Of a DNA stretch of 24,192 bases, positions 1 to 6,400 are shown piece after piece (within the stretch, counting starts at the first letter, position 1; the number at the start of each line of letters is the position of its first letter). The DNA comes from UMGS1889 sp900556055. GTDB taxonomy: Bacteria > Bacillota > Clostridia > Oscillospirales > Ruminococcaceae. The position numbers and the translations under genes are program-made. The stretch is from NCBI GenBank assembly GCA_902463265.1, contig CABQEV010000029.1, positions 1 to 24,192 of the forward strand, given 5' to 3'. Under the pieces are notes generated by a model. That model had not been told where the DNA came from. It searched no databases and worked only from the letters and a program-made list of their open reading frames with translations.

Positions 1-17
1 ATTACAGGATTTTCAGC

Positions 18-44
18 CAACAACTGCCCGATGGGCAGTTGTTG
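18..44. repeat. 12-bp perfect hairpin, role unknown
   Basis: Positions 18-29 (CAACAACTGCCC) pair perfectly with 33-44 around a 3-base loop. No T-tract follows on either strand, so it is not a classical intrinsic terminator. It may be the end signal of a gene lying left of the window or a protein or RNA processing site. Nothing here decides between these. Confidence 0.5.
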
Positions 45-59
45 AGTACGGACTATAAT

Positions 60-141
60 AAAAACCATTAGAATTATGGAGAAGAAATCGCCGCAAAAGC
101 TTTGATATATGCGGTTTTGCGGCGAGAGATGCCCATAATTC
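60..141. repeat. Dispersed palindromic repeat, complete copy
   Basis: This is an interrupted palindrome. AATTATGG at 72-79 pairs with CCATAATT at 133-140, and CGCCGCAAAA at 89-98 pairs with TTTTGCGGCG at 115-124, with unpaired bases between the two stems and a loop of about 16 bases. The stretch 105-140 recurs in reverse complement at 24157-24192 with one mismatch in 36. Because the unit is palindromic, 60-98 also resembles 24145-24182 in direct orientation. No coding potential is seen. It looks like a small REP/BOX/MITE-like unit; the family is not recognised. The segment 141-269 between it and the promoter holds no gene, only a GC-rich hairpin followed by a T-run. Confidence 0.75.
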
Positions 142-166
142 CCGCCTGATGTCCGACGCATTCTGT

Positions 167-197
167 CGCCGTGGGGAGCTTGGGCGGCGGTTCTTTT
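167..197 (+). terminator. Possible intrinsic terminator
   Basis: CGCCG at 167-171 can pair with CGGCG at 185-189, followed at once by GTTCTTTTT. The stem is only 5 bp with a long loop, so this is weak. If real, it would end a transcript entering from the left and insulate the downstream promoter. Confidence 0.25.
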
Positions 198-269
198 TAA
201 AGTGACGGTGTTTTGCTTTGCTGTGCATGCCTGAAAGGGAAAATATCCGAAAAAGAAAACGAATAGCTA

Positions 270-298
270 TTGAAATCGGCGGAATAATGTGTTATAAT
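270..298 (+). promoter_or_regulatory. Promoter of asp23-fakA
   Basis: A TTGAAA -35 box at 270-275 is followed after 17 bases by a consensus TATAAT at 293-298, with an extended -10 TGT just before it. This is a strong housekeeping-sigma promoter about 47 bp upstream of the asp23 start codon. Confidence 0.75.
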
Positions 299-345
299 AG
301 GTTAAATGGGTCGTTGTGACTGAATTTGAAGGAGGCTGTTCGCTT

Positions 346-696
346 ATGGCTGAAACTGAAACCCATCTCGGTAAGATAATCATCTCTCAGCGGTATCTCA
401 AAAACCTTATCGGTCATACTGCGGCAAGATGCTTCGGCGTTGCCGATATGAATCCCTGCGGATTTTATAACGATTTTCTCAGCCGCCTCAACAGATCAAA
501 ATCAGAATCGGAGGGCGTTTCTCTCAGGGAAAAGGACGGAAAGCTGGAAATCGGTCTTCATATATCCGTTATGCTCGGCACAAATATTTCCGCTGCTGCC
601 GACAGCCTCGCCCACAAAATACGCTATACCGTAGAGGAAAGCACGGGACTGCCCGTATCAAAGGTCAATGTTTATGTCGAGGACATCAGATCCTGA
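346..696 (+). CDS. Asp23/Gls24 family envelope stress protein
   Basis: A 116-residue Asp23/Gls24 (YloU-like) protein. Family members are small cytoplasmic or membrane-associated proteins linked to envelope stress; the biochemical role is not settled. The middle and end show the family pattern: an alternating beta stretch 'LEIGLHISVMLGTNI', an amphipathic helix, then 'VEESTGLPVSKVNVYVEDI'. The ATG at 346 is chosen because AAGGAGG at 329-335 sits ten bases before it. A GTG at 316 in the same frame would put that ribosome site inside the gene. It lies 32 bases before fakA and shares its promoter, the classical Firmicutes order yloU-yloV, which supports both calls. Confidence 0.85.
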   Translation: MAETETHLGKIIISQRYLKNLIGHTAARCFGVADMNPCGFYNDFLSRLNRSKSESEGVSLREKDGKLEIGLHISVMLGTNISAAADSLAHKIRYTVEESTGLPVSKVNVYVEDIRS

Positions 697-728
697 CGGC
701 ATTATCCACATAGAAAGGACTGTTATCG

Positions 729-2369
729 GTGATAAATGGCAAGACTCTCAAATATGCTTATATTTCCGCAGCTGTGACCATCTCCAATATGAAAAAAGAA
801 GTGGACGAACTGAACGTTTACCCCGTTCCCGACGGCGATACGGGAACGAATATGTCCATGACTATGAGCAACGCTCTCAAAGAGCTTCAGCTCTGCGATG
901 ACGATCTGCCCGCATGCCAGATCGCAAAGACCGCTGCTTCCGCAATGCTCAGAGGCGCAAGAGGAAACTCGGGCGTTATCCTTTCCCTCCTTTTCAGGGG
1001 ATTTTCCAAGGGCATTGCCGATAAGGACGAGATCGGCTGCGAGGATATCGTGAACGCTCTTGAGCTGGGCGTTAAGGCTGCGTACAAGTCGGTAATGAAC
1101 CCTACCGAGGGTACGATACTGACCGTCGCAAGAGTTGCTGCGGAGAAGGCTAAGGATTCCGCAAGGTTCGTAAACGATCCCGTAATGCTCTGGGACGATG
1201 TATGCAAGGCTGCTGAGGAAACTCTTGCGCAGACTCCCGACATGCTGCCCGTCCTCAAAAAAGCAGGCGTGGTCGATGCAGGCGGAAAGGGTCTTACCCT
1301 TATCTGGGACGCTATGCGCAATGTATTCAGCGGCGGCGAGGCTGTCGTTCCCGTTGATGTTTCCGCTCCCAAGACCGCTGTTGTGACATCTGCTGCCGCA
1401 AAGGAAACAGATGAGGAGATCACATTCACATACTGCACGGAATTTATCGTAAACAAGGCTGCCGGCTGCCGTGATGCGTCCGCACTCAGGGCATATCTTG
1501 AAACTATCGGCGACTGCGTTGTTGTCGTTGACGATGAGGATATAATCAAGGTTCATGTTCATTCCGATCATCCCGGAAATGCTATCGAAGAGGGACTGAA
1601 ATTCGGTTCGCTCGTTAATCTGAAGATAGACAATATGCGCCATCAGCATGAAACAAAGGCGAAGGAAGCGCAGTCCGCACAGGCTGCGGATATTAAGCCC
1701 GTTCCCGCTGAAAAGCCGTTCGGATTTGTTGCTGTTGCATCGGGCAAGGGCATAGAGGAGCTTTTCAAAAACCTCGGCGCTGACTGCGTTGTAAGGGGCG
1801 GACAGACAATGAATCCCTCCACCGAGGATATCCTGAGAGCTGTTTACAGCACTCCCGCAGAAACGGTTTTCGTTCTGCCGAACAACAAGAACATCATAAT
1901 GGCATCTGAGCAGGCTGCAAAGCTTTCCGAAAGAAAGGTATGCGTTATCCCGACAAGGACTATCCCGCAGGGAATAACGGCGATGATGTCCTATGACCCC
2001 GAAAGCGGATTTTCCGACAACAGGCTCGCTATGACCAAGGCACTCGATACCGTATCGACAGGTCAGGTAACATTTGCGGCAAGAGATTCTCTCTATGAGG
2101 GACACAACATCAAAAAGGGCGAGATACTTGCTCTTGACAACAACAAGCTCGCATTCATCGAAAAGGACGTATCAAAGGCGGCATATAAGCTGACAAAGCG
2201 TATGCTGAAGGGTGATTCCGCATATGTAACGCTTATTTACGGTTCCGATGTATCCGATGAAAAGGCGGAGGAGCTTGCGAACATAATGAAGGCTAAGTTC
2301 GGTCATGTTGAAGTTATGCTGATAAACGGCGGACAGCCTGTGTACTATTATATAATCTCGGTAGAATAA
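729..2369 (+). CDS. fakA: DAK2-domain fatty acid kinase subunit FakA (YloV family)
   Basis: A 546-residue protein, normal family length. FakA phosphorylates fatty acids held by a FakB (DegV-like) partner, feeding exogenous fatty acids into phospholipid synthesis. The N-terminal DhaL/DAK2 nucleotide-binding domain shows 'NVYPVPDGDTGTNM' at residues 29-42 (Mg-ATP aspartates) and 'RGARGNSG' at 75-82. The remaining two thirds match the YloV-type middle and C-terminal domains. The start is GTG at 729, with AAAGGA nine bases upstream; no good ATG occurs before the catalytic motif. It is second in an operon with asp23 and ends just before a terminator. No fakB gene is in the window. Confidence 0.88.
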   Translation: MINGKTLKYAYISAAVTISNMKKEVDELNVYPVPDGDTGTNMSMTMSNALKELQLCDDDLPACQIAKTAASAMLRGARGNSGVILSLLFRGFSKGIADKDEIGCEDIVNALELGVKAAYKSVMNPTEGTILTVARVAAEKAKDSARFVNDPVMLWDDVCKAAEETLAQTPDMLPVLKKAGVVDAGGKGLTLIWDAMRNVFSGGEAVVPVDVSAPKTAVVTSAAAKETDEEITFTYCTEFIVNKAAGCRDASALRAYLETIGDCVVVVDDEDIIKVHVHSDHPGNAIEEGLKFGSLVNLKIDNMRHQHETKAKEAQSAQAADIKPVPAEKPFGFVAVASGKGIEELFKNLGADCVVRGGQTMNPSTEDILRAVYSTPAETVFVLPNNKNIIMASEQAAKLSERKVCVIPTRTIPQGITAMMSYDPESGFSDNRLAMTKALDTVSTGQVTFAARDSLYEGHNIKKGEILALDNNKLAFIEKDVSKAAYKLTKRMLKGDSAYVTLIYGSDVSDEKAEELANIMKAKFGHVEVMLINGGQPVYYYIISVE

Positions 2370-2383
2370 ATATCCGATAAAAC

Positions 2384-2419
2384 AAAGAGGAGGACCTTCC
2401 TGAGTCCTCCTCTTTTTTT
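2384..2419. terminator. Bidirectional terminator between fakA and the diguanylate cyclase
   Basis: AAAGAGGAGGAC at 2384-2395 pairs perfectly with GTCCTCCTCTTT at 2404-2415 over an 8-base loop. A run of seven T follows on the plus strand, and a TTTGTTTT run follows on the minus strand. It lies between two convergent genes and can serve both. Confidence 0.88.
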
Positions 2420-2427
2420 GTTTTATA

Positions 2428-3731
2428 TTATATATGCGACATAACGACACGGTTCTTGCCTGATTTTTTGCCGTATACAGTGCCTTGTCGGCTTCTCTGA
2501 AAAAGTCATCGTAGCTTGTGCGCTTGTCGGATACGCACAGTCCGATGCTGAGATTTACTTCGCATCTGCTGCCGCCTATCTCGCAGCATGAACAGCCGAG
2601 CATATGCTCAAACAGCTCGGATGGGCTGCCTTTATCGTTTGCTTCGGAAAGCACAATGAACTCATCTCCGCCGAATCTTCCGCACACGCCGTCCGGGATA
2701 TGCGTTTTTATCATATCCGCTGTTGTTTTCAGCACCTTATCGCCTGTCTGATGTCCGTATGTATCGTTGAAATGCTTGAAGTTGTCGATATCGATTATCG
2801 CAAAATACACAGACTTTTCGCTGCCTGCGGACGCTATGCGTTCCTTTGCCCTGGCGGTGAATGCGGTCTTGTTGTATATCCCCGTCATCGGGTCAAGCTC
2901 CGCCCTGCGCATAAGGTCACGGTTCTTTTCGACCTCTGCGGTTATGTCCTGCACTCTGCCGAAAACTGCCGTAACAACGCCAAGCTTGTTGGCAACGCTC
3001 GAATAATACGTTCTGCACCATCTGTATTCCGTCGAATTTATAACACGGCTGCGGTATTCAAGAGTTGCGCTGACGGGTGCTGCGCATGCCGTGCTGAGCG
3101 CACTTATGAAGCGTTTGATATCATCGGGGTGGACCAGTAATCCCGGCTTGCACTTTTTCATATATTCACAGGTGACAGTCCTGGTTATCTTTGAGCCGTT
3201 GTTGGACGAAAATGTCATTGAATCCTCGGCGGGGTGATATTCAAAAAGCACCTCGGGAGTTGTTATCTCGAATATCTTGTACCGTTCAAGGCGGTATTCC
3301 ATGTCCTGTTCAAGCGTTTTTGCCGATGTGATGTTGTGTACTGTCGCTGCGATGGCTCCGTTCACCGTCAGGAAATCGGCAGGTGCGGCATCCAGCCTGA
3401 GCCATCTTATGGAGCCGTTCGATGATGTGATATAGCGCAGCTCGGCTGATGTGCGTTCGCTGACCGCCTTGATGCAGGTGCTTCTGTAAAGCTCAATATC
3501 GTCGGGGTGAATGCCCGCAAGCAGGGTAAATCCCCGCTCTCTGAAGCCGCTTTCGTCAATGCCTGTTTCGGTGAAGAATGTATCGTTTGCGTAAAGAATG
3601 AGGTCTTTTTCGGGTATGCCGATACAAACAGCTATCCTGCTCATGTCGATAAACGAAAGAAAAGCCTTTCCCGCTGTAATATCGGTTCTGAGTATTGATG
3701 ATATATCTTTATAATTTTCGGAAATGCTCAT
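2428..3731 (-). CDS. PAS-PAS-GGDEF diguanylate cyclase, frameshifted near its 3' end
   Basis: Makes cyclic di-GMP from GTP, probably in response to a signal sensed by its PAS domains. Two PAS_3-type domains lie at about residues 30-140 and 150-270, each with an 'HPDDI' motif; no membrane segments are seen. The GGDEF domain follows from about 275, with metal ligand D314 and 'RFGGDEF' at 352-358. The usual RxxD inhibitory site is absent. The ATG at 3731 is preferred (GGGAGG seven bases upstream) over one at 3767. The intact gene should end at TAA 2428-2430, giving 434 residues and the typical ending 'AKKSGKNRVVMSHI'. A run of six instead of seven A (2464-2469 on the plus strand) shifts the frame, so as written it continues to 2172, antisense to fakA. 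The catalytic core is untouched. Confidence 0.85.
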
Positions 3732-3796
3732 GCTGCAGCCTCCCTGCCGAATTATCATTATATGCATTTTGGGGATTTTTATTGTTATACATTCAC

Positions 3797-3825
3797 ATTA
3801 TACCACATAAAATTCATTTTTTCAA
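3797..3825 (-). promoter_or_regulatory. Promoter of the diguanylate cyclase gene
   Basis: On the minus strand TTGAAA (3820-3825) and TATAAT (3797-3802) are 17 bases apart, with an extended -10 TGG. It lies 66 bases upstream of the ATG at 3731. Confidence 0.7.
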
Positions 3826-3888
3826 TAACAGATTTTTCAATTATCAGGCTGATTTCTTGTGTAAAACAGAAAAATATCCAAAATCAGG

Positions 3889-3921
3889 CAAAAAAAGACT
3901 GCCCCCGAGCAGGAGCAGCCT
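3889..3921 (-). terminator. Terminator of rpsT
   Basis: On the minus strand AGGCTGC pairs with GCAGTCT (one G-T wobble) and further inner pairs extend the stem to about ten. A run of seven T (A-run 3890-3896 on plus) follows directly. It lies 15 bases after the rpsT stop codon. Confidence 0.8.
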
Positions 3922-3935
3922 AAAATTACGAGCTA

Positions 3936-4187
3936 TTAAGCCTTTGCAGCGTTCAGCTTCTTAGCGAGCTGAGCCTTCTTTCTGGAAGCAGCATTCTTGT
4001 GCATGATTCCCTTAGCAGCAGCCTGGTCTACCTTCTTGATGGTAGCTCTGATAACAGCTTCTTTATCCTCAACAGCAGCGTCAGCCTTCTTGTACATGGT
4101 CTTGAGAGCTGTCTTTAAAGCCTTGTTGTTTGCAGCCTTAACGGTATTAACCTTTACTCTTTTCTTAGCGGATTTAATGTTAGGCAT
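3936..4187 (-). CDS. rpsT: Small ribosomal subunit protein S20
   Basis: An 83-residue, very basic protein that begins 'MPNIKSAKKRVKVN', the S20 signature, and ends in an Ala/Lys-rich helix. S20 binds 16S rRNA early in 30S assembly. The start at 4187 is fixed by AAGGAGG nine bases upstream; the same frame opens further upstream but would add non-conserved residues. It is monocistronic, with its own promoter and terminator. The leader is about 150 nt, long for such a short gene; leader-mediated autoregulation is possible but no specific motif is recognised. Confidence 0.95.
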   Translation of the reverse strand: MPNIKSAKKRVKVNTVKAANNKALKTALKTMYKKADAAVEDKEAVIRATIKKVDQAAAKGIMHKNAASRKKAQLAKKLNAAKA

Positions 4188-4347
4188 TGTTCGGCACCTC
4201 CTTAAAAATTTACGGAATATAAACTGCCGCATAACTCCCGAGCGTTATTTTTTCTCTGCCCGTAGACACGGAGCCGCAGCTGACGGACGTAATGACACCA
4301 TCCGCAGCATGGAAACAGCATAGCTATCCCACGCAAGTCTAACAATA

Positions 4348-4376
4348 ATTATATCAATTTTCCGACTAAATTACAA
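4348..4376 (-). promoter_or_regulatory. Promoter of rpsT
   Basis: Minus-strand TTGTAA (4371-4376), 17-base spacer, TATAAT (4348-4353), extended -10 TGA. It is placed between the gpr stop codon and rpsT, giving rpsT its own transcript with a leader of about 150 nt. Confidence 0.7.
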
Positions 4377-4436
4377 TAGTAATTTGCGAAAAATCTGCAA
4401 AAATTTACGCTGCTTCTTTTGTGGATTTTGTACATT

Positions 4437-5279
4437 TTACGAGAGAGCCGCAATATCCTCATGTGTCAGCATAGGCTGGAATGCCCTGTTTATCGCAACA
4501 GACAGGAGCTTTGACATTTTCTCGGCAATGCGGTCGATATCACGGGGCGTTACCATCAGATTCGGAAGCTTCCTGTCGGGGACATTCCCCGAGAGATTTT
4601 CACAGACAGTGTGCATATCAATAACAGTCGGCACTCCCACAGCGATGACGGGAATGCCAAGCGTGCGGCGGGAAAGCTCCTTCCGGCTGTTCTGCACGCC
4701 CGAGCCGGGGGATATCCCCGTATCCGTCAGCTGGACGGTCGTTCCGAGGCGGGAGAAATCCGAGCAGGCAAGAGCGTCCGCCGCTATCACGCAGGACGGC
4801 GATATCCTCTCGCAGACAGCCTTCACTATCTCAGCCGCTTCAATGCCCGTCTGACCGAGAACGCCCGAAGCAAGGGCGGATACCGAGCTGAGGTCACGCA
4901 GGAAATGTCCCTTTGGAAGCTCGTCCGTGAGATGCCTTGTTGCGATAACGCCGTCCGCAGTCATCGGACCTATCGCATCGGGGGTGATATCCCTGTTGCC
5001 CAGACCCACTATCAGGATATTGTCCGAGCAGCCGCACAGCCGCCGAAGCTCATCGGCGATAACGTCCGCCTGCTCGGTGAAATTAGTAGACCTGTCCGAT
5101 GTATCTATCGTGATGTAGCGTCCTGCGGGCTTGCCTATGGATCTGCCTGCCTCGTCCGTTTCAACGGTCACATCTGTTATCTCGCAGCCGCCTGTCCGCC
5201 TGACAGCGTGTTTTATGCCGTTTCTCAGCTTATCCCCGTCAAATGCAGCTTCCGCCGCAAGGTCTGTTCTTATCGCCAT
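4437..5279 (-). CDS. gpr: GPR endopeptidase, spore germination protease
   Basis: An aspartic-type protease (family A25) that degrades small acid-soluble spore proteins during germination, so it implies an endospore programme. The N-terminus carries 'RTDLAAE', the conserved processing region. The body shows family blocks 'ILIVGLGNRDITPDAIGP', 'VIAADALACSDFSRLG', 'LTDTGISPGSGVQNSR' and 'PVIAVGVPTVIDM'; the Asp residues of the first two blocks are the likely catalytic pair. At 280 residues it is well shorter than the ~370-residue Bacillus enzyme and has almost no propeptide. ATG 5279 follows GGAGG (complement of 5287-5293). No obvious SigG promoter was found. It is divergent from the yfbR-like gene. 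Confidence 0.9.
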   Translation of the reverse strand: MAIRTDLAAEAAFDGDKLRNGIKHAVRRTGGCEITDVTVETDEAGRSIGKPAGRYITIDTSDRSTNFTEQADVIADELRRLCGCSDNILIVGLGNRDITPDAIGPMTADGVIATRHLTDELPKGHFLRDLSSVSALASGVLGQTGIEAAEIVKAVCERISPSCVIAADALACSDFSRLGTTVQLTDTGISPGSGVQNSRKELSRRTLGIPVIAVGVPTVIDMHTVCENLSGNVPDRKLPNLMVTPRDIDRIAEKMSKLLSVAINRAFQPMLTHEDIAALS

Positions 5280-5330
5280 TTCCGTTACCTCCGTTTTTGT
5301 TATTGTTGACGGTATGCGGCGGAATATTCA

Positions 5331-5359
5331 TTGACAAACATCGGCGGGTGTGATATAAT
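5331..5359 (+). promoter_or_regulatory. Consensus promoter of the yfbR-like gene
   Basis: A perfect TTGACA (5331-5336) and a perfect TATAAT (5354-5359) with a 17-base spacer and an extended -10 TGA: the strongest promoter in the window by match. Transcription would start near 5366, so the start codon at 5393 has a short leader. Confidence 0.85.
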
Positions 5360-5392
5360 ATGCAAAATCCAACGAAAAAAGGAGAAAAAGCC

Positions 5393-5989
5393 ATGCAGGA
5401 GCAGAAATTCTTTGCTATCATATCCCGAATGAAATACATAAACAGATGGGGGCTTATGCGCAGCACGATAACCGAAAACATCAGCGAGCACAGCCTTGAA
5501 ACTGCGTTTATCGCACACGTTCTTGCGCTTTACCGCAATGTGAGATTCGGCGGCAGCGTTGATCCCGAAAGAGCGGCGCTTCTTGCTATGTATCACGATG
5601 TTACGGAGATAATCACGGGCGATCTCCCGACACCGGTAAAATATTTCAATGCCGATATAAAAGCGGAATATGACAAAGTGGAGAAAATGGCGGAGGATAG
5701 AATGCTTTCCTATCTCCCCGAGGATCTGCGCAGATATTACCGTCCGCTGTTTTCGAAAACCGATGATGATGCCGAGCTTTGGACGCTCGTAAAGGCTGCG
5801 GATAAGCTGTCCGCACTGATAAAATGCACAGAGGAGCGTCAGATGGGCAATTCGGATTTCACCGAGGCTGAGAAAAGCACACTTGCCGCCGTGCATGGAA
5901 TGCATCTGCCGGAAGCGGAGGAATTTCTTGCGGAATTTCTGCCTGCATATACACAGACGCTTGATAAACAGACAAAAAATCTTGACTAA
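5393..5989 (+). CDS. yfbR: YfbR-type HD 5'-deoxynucleotidase
   Basis: Removes phosphate from deoxyribonucleoside 5'-monophosphates, helping set dNTP pools. At 198 residues it matches E. coli YfbR (199) almost residue for residue: R18-W19, H33 in 'SEHS', the HD pair H68-D69, E72, D77 and D137 all sit at the E. coli positions. The ATG at 5393 is chosen for its AAGGAG site ten bases upstream; an in-frame ATG at 5360 overlaps the -10 box of the promoter and cannot be the start. A consensus promoter lies just upstream. No terminator follows; the promoter for the next gene overlaps the stop codon. Confidence 0.88.
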   Translation: MQEQKFFAIISRMKYINRWGLMRSTITENISEHSLETAFIAHVLALYRNVRFGGSVDPERAALLAMYHDVTEIITGDLPTPVKYFNADIKAEYDKVEKMAEDRMLSYLPEDLRRYYRPLFSKTDDDAELWTLVKAADKLSALIKCTEERQMGNSDFTEAEKSTLAAVHGMHLPEAEEFLAEFLPAYTQTLDKQTKNLD

Positions 5990-6010
5990 TAGTTCCGATG
6001 ATGGTATAAT
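5982..6010 (+). promoter_or_regulatory. Promoter of the small acidic protein, overlapping the yfbR stop codon
   Basis: TTGACT at 5982-5987 includes the last coding bases and the start of the stop codon of the yfbR-like gene. A 17-base spacer and TATAAT at 6005-6010 follow, with an extended -10 TGG. It lies 33 bases upstream of the ATG at 6044. Confidence 0.7.
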
Positions 6011-6043
6011 TAAAATGTATCATAGGGAAAGGGGAATTCTGCG

Positions 6044-6373
6044 ATGTATAAGCTGCTGACAATTGAAGAGATACTGACGGAGTACAAAAAGCGGAAGGAC
6101 TTATATCCTGATGAGCCTGAGGAAGAGGACGTGCAGACAGAAGAGCCTGCCGAGGAGCCTGAGATACAGTTTATCCCCGACAGAAATTCGGAGCTGACGT
6201 TTTCTGCGCCGCCAAAGACGGGCGGGGAGCTGAAATTCACGCCGAGAGCGCCGAAGAGGGAAGAGCCGAAAGAGGAAATTCCCGAGGAAGCGGACGATAC
6301 AGCGGGGCTTCAGCGCAAAAAGATGACAACGAAGTCGGGGCCGTTGAAATGGTTTTCCGTGAAGGGTAAATGA
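6044..6373 (+). CDS. Small charged protein of unknown function
   Basis: A 109-residue protein I do not recognise. It starts with a short predicted helix, 'MYKLLTIEEILTEYKK', continues through a Glu/Pro-rich, probably disordered middle (about residues 20-85) and ends in a basic tail 'LQRKKMTTKSGPLKWFSVKGK'. There is no signal peptide, membrane segment or cysteine. A GGAAAGGGG site before the ATG and a good promoter of its own support real expression. It is the last gene before the large hairpin element E1, whose left-end hairpin may terminate its transcript. The N-terminal helix plus disordered tail suggests an adaptor or binding protein, but that is a guess. Confidence 0.7.
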   Translation: MYKLLTIEEILTEYKKRKDLYPDEPEEEDVQTEEPAEEPEIQFIPDRNSELTFSAPPKTGGELKFTPRAPKREEPKEEIPEEADDTAGLQRKKMTTKSGPLKWFSVKGK

Positions 6374-6400
6374 TTACGGTGCGGCATTGCGCAAAGGTTA

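Noticed and set aside
13..228. 71-codon minus-strand frame across the palindromic repeat
   Set aside because: It reads through the hairpin repeat, has a basic low-complexity product and no family resemblance.
723..2105. Long open frame (460 codons) antisense to fakA
   Set aside because: It mirrors fakA codon usage, lacks a ribosome site and shows no family motifs; fakA is certain.
5294..5345. SigG-type promoter for gpr
   Set aside because: A GAATA is present on the minus strand, but no CATNNTA box lies at the right distance.
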